Assembly (NCBI GenBank): GCA_021209875.1
Contig: JAGYVD010000005.1
Coordinates: 3,448,001 to 3,512,000 of the forward strand
Origin: Rosellinia necatrix
Taxonomy: Eukaryota > Ascomycota > Sordariomycetes > Xylariales > Xylariaceae
Reading direction: 5' to 3'
DNA: 64,000 bases
Below the pieces are notes generated by a model. That model did no database searches. It worked only from the letters and a program-made list of their open reading frames with translations, and was not told where the DNA came from. Each line of letters starts with the position of its first letter. Position 1 is the stretch's first letter. Positions 10,701 through 20,214 of the stretch are shown piece after piece. Both the position numbers and the translations under genes were made by a program.

Positions 10701-12412
10701 TACTTTAACATTCGGCAGGACTACTCATGGATCATGTGTGCTTGAGCACCCGGTCTATTAACAGCGGCCTGAAATAACCTTGTGGATTAGCCGGTGAATG
10801 ATGCCAACAAGAGCGCAATACTTAGTCATTGATGCGATTCGAATACGTGATAGGATTGGTCTTTGGGCCACTAGAAGTGTATGATACCACGTATATATCC
10901 GCCGTAAGATCGATAGGCCTCGATGCTACAGATTGCAACTTCAAAATATTTAGCTTAGATAATGGCTTCATGTCCAGATTCATGGTGATCATTCAGGCAC
11001 GGGCCTCCTGAAACTGAATTATTTACACGTATGCTGAGGAGCTAATGATGCATCTGTATATGGAAAGCCACGGGTGACCCCGTCGCATGCCCCAACCCTC
11101 CTTCGTTCTCGGACTCCCTATACTTCCGCATATTGCTCCCTAATAGTATCGGCACATTGCCATGTCATTTTATGCCAAAGCCGACTTGCAAAGACCAGTC
11201 ATGCCCGGGGATGATACCATGTCCAAAAAAGACAAACAGTTTGCCGTCAGACACGTTCGGGGCATTCTCTCTTGGGAGCGAGCTGTTTTTGCCTTCTACC
11301 TGTAATTCGCTATTTTCACTAGATCACCATACAGGACCCCAATATATCCTTGTTGAGCAAGCTGGTAGCATATATTTATTTTCAAGTTAAGTATGTCCTG
11401 CTTAAGTTTTATATTTGTTTATATAACATTTATTAGTGCTGTATTATAAGCTTGTATTTATAATATATCTACAAAGCTTTAAAATGTCCATTTTAATCTA
11501 GTTGTTAAAAGCAGCTACCTTAATGCAACTTTAGCTATGTTTATTATACCCTAACTCTATAAAGTTTTAGTGTAGCTGCTGTTATGTATAATAGAACTAT
11601 TTAATACGTATTATATATATTATTTAAGCATCACGGGATTTACACCGTAAGTGGCTGTTGCGCCTAAATACGCAGCAACGAAATCTTGCATAACTTAGAC
11701 TCTGCACGGGGCAAATAACTTAATATGTTCCTAACTAATATATGCACTGCTACTGCCACAGACATTAGTATTAAAAGTAATAATTAGGAACAAGCAGATT
11801 GCTAAAAGCTAATAAAGCTAGTACTAAATAATAGCACTTCTTAAAAGAAGTGGAAGATCTTGGGATTAATGCTTTTATACCTTGTATAAAGGTTTACAAT
11901 TCTACCCCTGGACTACCGGATTGCTACTATCGACCTAGCCGCTTTTAGCTAGAAAGCAAGTTTAACGCTCACTACTCTACATGCAAAAACAGACAACAGC
12001 ATTCTATGGATTCTCTCCTTTATATCAAGCTAGAAAGCGCCTACGCCAAGCCTAAGGCAGCCACGTAGTTAAAAGTTTATTCTAAAACAATTATCATATT
12101 TAGCAACGCCGATGCATGTTTTTAAATCTAGGCCAAATATAGCTATAAAATTATATAAGGGGCGCTTCCTGCATCTCTTTTAAAAACTTTTCATTAGGCC
12201 ATGCTTATCACTGTTAGCGGCGTCTCACTGTGTAGGAACAGCAGTTATAATCGGGCTAATTATGGCAGTTTAAAATGAAAGTCCTGAAGTCTTGGAAGAT
12301 TTATAGCTTAATGTACCTCACATTTGCAGGCAAGTACTCCCGAGTTACTTCTAGACCTGGGTTATATCCTATGTTATGTTTACTGTTGGACTATATACAA
12401 CCAAACAAGCCA
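10701..12412. other. Degraded, A+T-leaning intergenic DNA
   Basis: Mosaic sequence, probably eroded transposon material after the transposase fragment. It becomes A+T-rich from about 11390 to 11630 and around 11720-11850. Frames at 10829-11011 and 11133-11390 have no recognisable content. A GCGGCGTCTCACTGTG word at 12217-12232 recurs in diverged form at 13000-13015. Confidence 0.4.
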
Positions 12413-12483
12413 GCATCAGTGGTTTAGTGGTAAAATCCATCGTTGCCATCGATGGGCCCCGTGTTCGATTCACGGCTGATGCA
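12413..12483 (+). tRNA. tRNA-Gly (GCC)
   Basis: The 71-base sequence folds as a cloverleaf. The acceptor stem is GCATCAG with CTGATGC, the D arm contains GGTTTAGTGGT, the anticodon arm ATCGTTGCCATCGAT carries GCC, and the T arm CCGTG-TTCGATT-CACGG follows. The discriminator base is A at 12483. There is no intron. A T-rich run (12486-12490) just downstream can serve as the polymerase III terminator. The internal A and B boxes (GGTTTAGTGG and GTTCGATTC) are intact, so the gene looks functional despite lying in degraded DNA. Confidence 0.95.
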
Positions 12484-13410
12484 TATTTTTAACCTTTTTT
12501 CATATGGGCAAGCCTAGCTACACACGCTAACTCCTAGAATTAGCAATTAGGCAGATTTTTATTAAAACTTGGGGCAGTGCGATTAAGCTAGACGAGTGCT
12601 ATCCCTAGATCGATAGATACTTCGGTATGTCTAATGGTTTTGCTTCATGAGCTAGTTTATGTTGCAAAAGTGAGCGCGGATATCAAGTGACGCATGATAG
12701 TTTGCTGGTAGCGTTCGTATTTTAGAGCTTGGCTTTAGGACACACTATTATAGAATATAATCTTAATACCAGAATCTTGTCATATTCTTGAGTTTACGAC
12801 TTCTGGAATCAGTCGGACTAAGCTCACCAAACCTCAACCATAGACTCGTTCCTTCTCAGAAGAGGTTAGAAAATGTGAAAGAGCTTGTGCTCACTATATT
12901 GGTTTATTAAAGAATAGCATTTTAATGGAACTATACGTCCTAAACTACGCCTATATGATACTATACGAAAATAGAAAACCGTCAGAATGACCCTGAGGGG
13001 CGGCATCTCACTCTGCGGCAAGGCTATTATAATAACTAACCCGGTCCTTTCCTATAATCTCATAATCGAACGCATATATGGCATTTCTATATTCTGGTAA
13101 TGGTTTCCCCGCATTAGATGATTGAGAATATTTCTCTTTCGGTTTGCCAAGATAGATGCTGGTCCGATACACTGGGGAAGAATGGAGATAGTAAAACCAC
13201 CAATAAGAAAAGGAGTCGACATTGCGTATTCATTAGCATCTCGCTGATACCTCTTTATATATACTAGATATGTCAAGCTACCTACATACATGTACGAAGT
13301 CAATGGGCTTTAACACGGCGCCGCAACCTAGATGAATAGTTGTGAACGACATTAGACATGATCTAAATTGATTTCGCTTCTCAGCTAATATTTACTACCC
13401 AGCCCGCACA
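12484..13410. other. Intergenic upstream of the GH95 gene
   Basis: No gene recognised. A minus-strand 83-codon frame (13052-13303) has no domain features. The last few hundred bases before 13411 must contain the GH95 promoter, but I see no distinctive site. Confidence 0.4.
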
Positions 13411-15880
13411 ATGCGGCTCACAGGAAGGCATCTCGTTGTGCTTTTTCTAGCGTTTACTCATCATGCCACTGCTGCTTCTGAAGCATCTCACCTCCTCTGG
13501 TACTCCGAGCCAGCCCGAAGAGACTTTTTCGACGCGCTGCCGATCGGGAATGGCTTCCTCGGCGCGATGATCCATGGCTACACGGATCGGGAGCTTATAC
13601 GCCTCAACGAGGAGTCCATCTGGAGTGGCGGGCCGATGGACAAGATACCGCCGAATGCGAAAGGGGCGCTGAAAGGCCTTCGCCAACAGATCCTGAACGG
13701 CCAGCTTACGGAGGCCAGCGAGAATTGGATGACCAACTTTAAGCCGGAGCACGACGATATGCGCCGGTATCAACCGGCCGGCGAGCTGCGCATAGACTTC
13801 GCCCACCCCCTTGGCGATATTAGTGATTACAAACGTTCCTTGGACCTTACTAATGCTATCTCGTCACTTAGCTACACCTTCAACGGGACGGAGTATAGGC
13901 GAGAGGCACTCGGTAACTTCCTTCACAATGTATTAGCCTTCAAGTTCCTCGCTTCTGAAGCGGTTGAGTTGAGTTTCAATATAAGCCTCACCCGGGACCG
14001 GGTTGTTACGGAACTGGCTGCCGATGCTACTACGGCCACCTTGCTTCTAAGCGGATCCGGTGAGGAAGACGATACGTATAGATTCGTCTCTAAGGCGCGC
14101 GTCGTTCTAAAGGACGGTAAGGATGCCCTATTTCACACAATCATATCATTGTACTGAAAGGAATGTGTTCGTAGGGGTCGGCGCGATCAGCAGCAACGGC
14201 ACATCCTTGGCAATCCAAGGAGCTTCCGAAGCATGGGTGCTATATGCCGTTGAGACAGCATACCGACACACCAACGCAACCACAGAACAGCTGCATGCCG
14301 TGGTTGACCAGCGTATCAGCTCGTCTCTCTCTTCCGGCTACGAATCCCTCCGAGCGGGGTCGATTCGCGACTACCAGCAGTACTTCAACCGGACTCACCT
14401 AGATCTCGGGAACTCGGGCGCCACCGGGCGACAGAACGTAACCAAGCGTCTCGCGGACTGGAAGAGCAGCAGCAACAACGCCACGAACCTGCTGGACCCG
14501 GAGCTGGTGACGCTGCAGTTCAACTACGGCCGGTACCTGCTGACGCAGTCGTCGCGGCCGGGGACGCTGCCGGCGAACCTGCAGGGGGTCTGGAACCGGG
14601 ACTTCGGGCCGCCGTGGGACAGCAAGTTCACGCTCAACGTCAACCTGGAGATGAGCTACTGGCCGGCGCAGCCGCTCGACCTGCGCGAGGTCGCGGCGTC
14701 GCCGGTGATGGACCTGCTCGACCGGCTCGTCGTCACGGGCGCGTCCGTCGCCGCCGGCATGTACGGGGCGCGGGGCTGGTGCTGCCACCACAACACGGAC
14801 GTCACGGGCGACTGCACGCCGTACCACCACCTGACCATCGCGGCGCCCTACCCGCTCGGCGGCGCGTGGCTGTCCTTCGAGGCTATCGAGCACTTCCGCT
14901 TCACGGGCGACCTGGCGTTCGCGCGGGAGCGCACCCTGCCCGTCCTCCGCGGCGTCCTGGACTTCATTTACGACTGGGCGACGGAGGACGGCGACGGGCG
15001 CTGGATCACGAACCCGAGCTGCTCGCCCGAGAACTCGTACGTGATCCCCGAGGGCATGAGCGTGGCGGGGGACACGACGGGGCTCGACGCGGGCGCCATG
15101 AACGACCGCGCCATCATGTGGGAGGTGACGACGGGGTTCCTCGAGATCACGGCGGCGCTCAACATCACGGGAGAGGAAGTGGACCGGGCAGCCGTGTTCC
15201 GCGACACCATCCTCGGTCCCGTCGTCGGCCCGTCCGGGCGGCTGGTGGAGTACTCGCGCGAGTTCGAGGAGAACGACCCGGGCCACCGGCACTTCTCGCC
15301 GCTCGTGGGCGCGCACCCGGGCTCGTGGATCTCGCCGCTGACGACGCCGGCACACGCCGACGCCGCCTACGCGCTCCTGCGGCACCGCATGGACAGCGGC
15401 GGCGGCGGCAACAGCTGGGCCGTGGCCTGGGCGAGTCTGCTGCACGCGCGCCTCCTCGACGCGCCGCACGCCCTCGAGTACGCGATGCAGTTCCTGTCCC
15501 GGTGGGTGCACAACAACTTGTTCAGCCGGAATGGCGGCTACTTCCAGATCGACGGGAACTCGGGGTTCACGGCCTGCATCATCGAGATGTTCCTCCAGAG
15601 CCATGCTGGGGTCGTGCATCTCGGCCCCGCGATCCCGCCAGGAGACATGGGGCTCTCAAGCGGCAGCTTTACGGGGTGGATAGCGCGTGGCGGGTTCAAG
15701 GTCGATATGGCGTGGCAGGATGGCGCCGTCGTGGAGGCGAGCATCAAGTCTTTACTCGGCAATCCCCTGAAGCTGAGGGTCGGCGATGGTATGGACTTCG
15801 AGGTCAGGGGGGGCGTGGTTCAGCCAAATGGGGCCATTCTCACCGATGTTGGTCAGACGATACAGATCTCTCTCCCATAA
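13411..15880 (+). CDS. Secreted glycoside hydrolase family 95 (alpha-L-fucosidase type)
   Basis: Two exons (13411-14116, 14175-15880) encode about 803 residues, the normal size for GH95. The 58-base intron begins GTAAGG, has an ACTGA branch site and ends GTAG, joining ...VVLKDG to VGAISSNG. The protein starts with a signal peptide (MRLTGRHLVVLFLAF, cleavage near ATAA). The N-terminal beta-domain motif LIRLNEESIWSGGP is followed by the alpha/alpha barrel. Catalytic-site residues known from GH95 are visible: Asn 390 and Asn 392 in LNVNLEMSYWPA, Glu 521 in NPSCSPENSY and Asp 695 in FQIDGNSGF. The last motif usually reads QIDGNFG, so Ser replaces Phe here. The enzyme should invert-hydrolyse terminal alpha-1,2-fucose (or alpha-galactose) residues from plant xyloglucan or glycans outside the cell. 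It is more G+C-rich than its upstream neighbourhood. Confidence 0.92.
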
Positions 15881-16488
15881 GTAAAGAGATTATTCCTGCT
15901 ATTTGACTAAACCGAGCCGATCTACGTTATTTGTCCTACGTCCTCGAGCGCTGCGGATGACTTTAATGGGACTCCCTAGATGCAAGCCTAGACGTCTCTT
16001 AGCTGTGCGTTTTCAGTACTGATGACCTGTCAAATATCTTGGAGATACGTGAAGACGAGATGTTAGTTGTAGTCTGGTGCTGGCGATTTCGGATACTGAG
16101 TCAAGAAGAAGATATGATCGATGGCTGCGTAGTTGAGGGCAATTCAACTATTTGAGATGATGATCTTCATGGCGGGCGAGCGTTGTAAGCTAGGAATTAC
16201 CGGAATTCCGAGATGGTATAAACGATATTAAATCTGGCCGGGTCCTGGGGATCGTGTAATAGTGATACCTAAATGACGATGCTCGACAGTGCAGTGGTCA
16301 ATCATCTACCCAATGCACGCGCCTAGCGTGAAACATTGCGATATGTAAGTTCTGCCGTGCTTAAAGTAAGTCAGCCCTTCTTGGGTATTTGGGTGAGAAA
16401 GTATTTGGTGTAATTGCCTCGTAAAGAGGAAAGGAGACATACACACACAAATACATACATACAAATATACTTATTTATATACCTGTAC
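15881..16488. other. Intergenic between convergent GH95 and amidohydrolase genes
   Basis: Presumed 3' untranslated regions of two convergent genes. It contains a short CA/TACA-rich tract at about 16440-16470. No gene is seen. Confidence 0.5.
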
Positions 16489-17835
16489 TTAAACAATATC
16501 CCTCTCTTGTGAAAATTCTTTATAGACTTGACCATCCTTCATTACAAAGTCGACCTGTCTCAGGGCGGCAGAATCCCGGAGCAGGTCGCCACTGAGAGCA
16601 ACGATATCAGCCGCGTAGCCTTCCTCTAGAGAACCGAACCGCCGGCCGCAGAGGTCGGCGCCACAGGCCTCCCAACCGTGCAGCGTCGCGGCCTGCAGGA
16701 CATCAAGCAGGGGGATGCCGGCCTCGAGCATGAACTCCAGCTCCCGCATGTTCTCGCCGTGGGGGAAGGCCCCGGTATCGCCGCCGCAGGCGAGTTTGAC
16801 GCCCAGGTCGTACGCCGCCTTCGTATGAGCGAGGATCTCCCTGAATTCGCGTTCGCTGCCCTCCGAATACCCGGCCGCGCGCCGCAGCTCCTCGTCGTAC
16901 ACGGCGAGCGTGGGCACGAAGATGGTGTCGTTGTCCTTCATGGCGCGCAGGGCCTCGGCGCTGGGGATGCCGCCGTGCTCGATGGTCGTGACGCCGGCCC
17001 GCGCGGCCATGACGACGGCCTCGGGGCTCTCGGCGTGGGCGGCTATCGGGGCCCTGCTCGCGCGGGCCTCCGCCACCATGGCGTCCATCTCCTCCCGCGT
17101 GAAGAGCAGCGACACCGGGTTCTGGCCGCCGAGGAAGACCTCCTCGTCCGGCGGGAACCGGATCCGCCGCGCCCCGGGCCACGCCGGCGCCGGAAACCGC
17201 AGCCGGCGCCTCTCGTAGTCCGCGTAGAACTTGACGATGTCCGCCCCGGCGCCTATGCGCCGGCGCACCGCAGCCCGCACCCCGTACACGCCGTCCGCCG
17301 CGTCGGAGATCCGCAACAGGTCGTTGCCAATGCCGGGGATGTTGTTCTCGTGCCGGAGCTCGTACCCGCTGCTCGACGCGATGCACTCGGTCGCCACAAA
17401 TAGACGCGGCCCAGGGATGATGCCGCGGTTGATGGTGTCTCGGAAGTGCACGTCCGCGTCGCGCAACCCCTCTGTCCCGAGGTCGCGATATGTCGTGAAG
17501 CCCGCCATCAGCGCATCTCTGGCGTGGTTCGTCGCTCTCACGACTCGCTCGACGAGGCTCTCGTCGCGCATCTGATTCATCGACGGTGTCTCGGAGTACC
17601 CGTGGAGGAAGATATGGGTGTGGGCGTCGACCAGACCGGGCAGGACGGTCAGGCCCCGAAGATCAATCGTCTTAGAATCAGAGACATTGTGATGAGGCAA
17701 TGCCTGACTGCGCTCATACGTTCTCGTGATCAGCCCCGTGCTCGTGTCAACATCAATTGAGATGTTGGATATGAAGCGTTTGTTTTTTGAGTCGAAAAGA
17801 GAGGAGGTATGTATGGTCAACTGAGTCCTCGCCAT
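16489..17835 (-). CDS. Metal-dependent amidohydrolase (imidazolonepropionase/prolidase-like)
   Basis: A single uninterrupted frame encodes 448 residues. It has the amidohydrolase-superfamily composite layout: an N-terminal beta-sandwich strand set (TIHTSSLFDS), then PGLVDAHTHIFLHG with the metal-binding His 72 and His 74. Next come a Lys at about 202 (ADIVKFYADY) placed like the carbamylated bridging lysine, His 267 (IAAHAES), His 287 (TIEHGG) and Asp 353 (CGGDTGAF), completing a binuclear metal site. The C-terminal EGYAADIVALSGD strand is also typical. Fungal relatives hydrolyse amide or peptide-like bonds in small molecules, including Xaa-Pro dipeptides and some mycotoxin amides. The substrate here cannot be told from sequence. 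No signal peptide is seen, so it is likely cytosolic. Confidence 0.88.
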   Translation of the reverse strand: MARTQLTIHTSSLFDSKNKRFISNISIDVDTSTGLITRTYERSQALPHHNVSDSKTIDLRGLTVLPGLVDAHTHIFLHGYSETPSMNQMRDESLVERVVRATNHARDALMAGFTTYRDLGTEGLRDADVHFRDTINRGIIPGPRLFVATECIASSSGYELRHENNIPGIGNDLLRISDAADGVYGVRAAVRRRIGAGADIVKFYADYERRRLRFPAPAWPGARRIRFPPDEEVFLGGQNPVSLLFTREEMDAMVAEARASRAPIAAHAESPEAVVMAARAGVTTIEHGGIPSAEALRAMKDNDTIFVPTLAVYDEELRRAAGYSEGSEREFREILAHTKAAYDLGVKLACGGDTGAFPHGENMRELEFMLEAGIPLLDVLQAATLHGWEACGADLCGRRFGSLEEGYAADIVALSGDLLRDSAALRQVDFVMKDGQVYKEFSQERDIV

Positions 17836-18416
17836 TTTGATCTATATTTTTTAATTTTTCTGGGGTTTTGTGAGCGAACTAAGCCACCAAAACATCCCCT
17901 TCACAACGACGTGGGATATACACGGATAGGCGCTCAGATTTAGAGGGGTAAGGTAAGGCCCAACCAATAGTGATGAATGCAAGCCATATGCTCATTTGTC
18001 CACGGTGAAATGAGGGGCGAGTGAATGCAGCAGCTAAATTAGAAAAAAAAAGAAATTGCGCCCGCATACTACCTCACATAGGCGCCACTACCTAAGATCA
18101 ACGACTGCATCAAGATACCCGATTGTCTCACTTATTGTGTCGGGCCATCTTGTTTTGGGCCATGATTCTATACTTCGATTCGCCTCGAACTTTAATGGTA
18201 AAACATCAACGCCATCAGATTCACCTTAGTATTGATTGAGACTTACATTCATGCGCCCTCCTTATGTTGTTGATGCTTGATCCCCACAAGGTTTAGGTCT
18301 GAAGACACTATCATTTTACGGCAGTCAGAACTGCAAAGGAGCATCTTATATGGCTGCAGCCAAAGCTAGGTGGCATCATATTTAGATATATTTTTCTATT
18401 ATCCAACTAATTCTCT
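17836..18416. other. Intergenic between two minus-strand genes
   Basis: Holds the presumed promoter of the amidohydrolase and the 3' region of the secreted CBM9-like gene. A 62-codon minus frame at 17879-18067 shows no family features. No gene is called. Confidence 0.45.
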
Positions 18417-19112
18417 CTAGACGAAGAGTACGTGTCCGAAGAACGGCGTCATGTGGAAGTTGGACATGTTCGTCGGATTCCACGCGCCTAGGCCCTGAGC
18501 AGGGAACGTATCAGGCGAGACAACGGTGCGGAAGAAATTCATCCTCCACTTCGTCCCCTCTGCCTCCCCATCCTCCACATTGAAGAGGCCTAGGGGAATG
18601 GTGGCGTTCGAGACCCAGATCCCCGCATCCCGATCCAGCGAAGTGCTCGTGACCAGCCCGTCGATGATCGGCATCTCTATTTTACCGCCGTCGAAGGGCG
18701 CACCCGCGGCCCGTACCTTTGATGGGTTGTAGATGAAGGCCTGCCAGGTGACGTTGTTTGGGCTCACCTCGAACTCGAGGTACGTCTTGGGGTCACTGGT
18801 GCCGTGGTAGATGAACGCTTCCATCACCTCGTACTCGTAAAGGGGGTCGTTGGTGGTATGGCTCGTGTTGTAGAAGAAGTTTACCTCCTCGAAAGCGGTG
18901 AAGGTGATCTTGATGTCGCTGTCGGTGTAACAGAGATCGACCTTGGTGAGGGGGAACTTTTCCTCGCCATTGGGGACGGATCTGTCGTACTGCACGCTGC
19001 CGGTACCCTTCTCGCAGGAGGGGACCTTCACAGAAGGCAGGCCCGAGGAGGCTTGGCACTCGGTGGCGTAGACGCCAGCGCCGAGTAAAAGGAGACTGAC
19101 CCAGCGGTTCAT
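18417..19112 (-). CDS. Small secreted CBM9-like (DOMON-type beta-sandwich) protein
   Basis: A single exon encodes 231 residues. An N-terminal signal peptide (MNRWVSLLLLGAGVYATECQ) precedes a beta-rich domain. The pattern of LCYTDSDIKITFTAFEEVNF, then YEVMEAFIYHG, YLEFEVSPNNVTWQAFIYNP and WRMNFFRTV, is that of carbohydrate-binding module family 9-like proteins of filamentous fungi. Four possible N-glycosylation sites (NTS, NVT, NAT, NMS) and three Cys in the mature part support secretion. No catalytic motif is visible, so it probably binds a glycan or a cell-wall component. It lies one gene away from the secreted GH95 enzyme but is transcribed independently. Confidence 0.75.
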   Translation of the reverse strand: MNRWVSLLLLGAGVYATECQASSGLPSVKVPSCEKGTGSVQYDRSVPNGEEKFPLTKVDLCYTDSDIKITFTAFEEVNFFYNTSHTTNDPLYEYEVMEAFIYHGTSDPKTYLEFEVSPNNVTWQAFIYNPSKVRAAGAPFDGGKIEMPIIDGLVTSTSLDRDAGIWVSNATIPLGLFNVEDGEAEGTKWRMNFFRTVVSPDTFPAQGLGAWNPTNMSNFHMTPFFGHVLFV

Positions 19113-20214
19113 CTTGAGGAATCTGCTGCTCTGGCGCGGTCTTGCCGACTGTGCTTGACGGGATGGTTGATGGAGAGGCGGCTGGACAGAGACTGTCGTG
19201 GAGGGTCAGCGAGCAAGACGGGAAAGGCACCTACCTACCTGCCCTCGTCGTGGCATTTATATCGTGTCATTGTATCACCGAGCGAACTACGATATTGCAA
19301 CATAAAACCAGGGGTTGAGCTTCCCGATGTAGCATTAGGTGAATGAATCCTGCAGTGCAGAGTGCAGTGGTTTGCAGACTAACTGTCACCCGGAAGAACA
19401 GATCGACAGGGCACCGTTCGCCCAGGACAACTAGCTGCAAGGAAAGTGATAACAGTGCGGGGGATGCGCCGATCCAGCGGCATGGGAGCTTGTACACTAC
19501 AGACGGCTTGGCAATCGGATCACCCCCTGATCTTGATCTAGTCTAGCTCGTGTAATTGGCCGACACCTGTTTGCATCCCCGGCGAACCCCTGACCTGTCA
19601 GGTGTGTGGGTAAACTGTAACGTTTGATTTAGAGCCGGTCCATGTGAGCTACCTGCATCAGGAAAGTTGCTGTTGATGAACGGTGGCTTTAAGGCTGAAG
19701 CCAGTCCATCTGCTCATACGGTACACCAGCAATCTTCTCTCTTAGTGTGCTTACCTAGAGCAGACCAGGATATGCAAGTATACAAAACGTTGGATTTGCT
19801 CTCTGGAAGAGGTAAGTAGGCTCTAATGTCAAAGGCACCAGTTGACCGTAGGGTATAATCATCTATTCTCGCGCGTCTTGATGAAAGGACGCGTATTGAA
19901 ATGTTTGCATCGTCGTCACATACATATTTAGCGGCCATGAAATTCCCGGATGACCGGATGAGAAATAAGATTACATACACTCTCTAATCCGCCTTGTACT
20001 CAGTTTTACATGCAGATCTCAGTGCATGAAAACCAACGGAATGGGTGCCAAGATGCGGCTGAGTTGATCAGTCAGCTAGATAGGGCATTCCCGTTATATC
20101 TCCCTTCCAGAAACCTGACAGAAGTGTCAACTGAGTGTTCTTGTCAACAAGCCACAATTCCAGTGAGGCAGCCACTAAAAGCCAACATCTGACTACCAGT
20201 TTGTGACGAAAGAC
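19113..20214. other. Intergenic between divergent secreted-protein and Pro-rich genes
   Basis: Shared upstream region of two divergently transcribed genes. It contains a CTACCTACCT word near 19233. No gene or RNA is recognised. Confidence 0.45.

Noticed and set aside
14399..15619. 406-codon minus frame and the 430-codon plus frame (14614-15906) over the GH95 gene
   Set aside because: Arg/Pro/Val-rich shadow frames of a G+C-rich coding region.
13411..19112. GH95, amidohydrolase and CBM9-like genes as a functional cluster
   Set aside because: No shared pathway beyond two secreted carbohydrate-related proteins; no transporter, regulator or backbone enzyme of a metabolite cluster.
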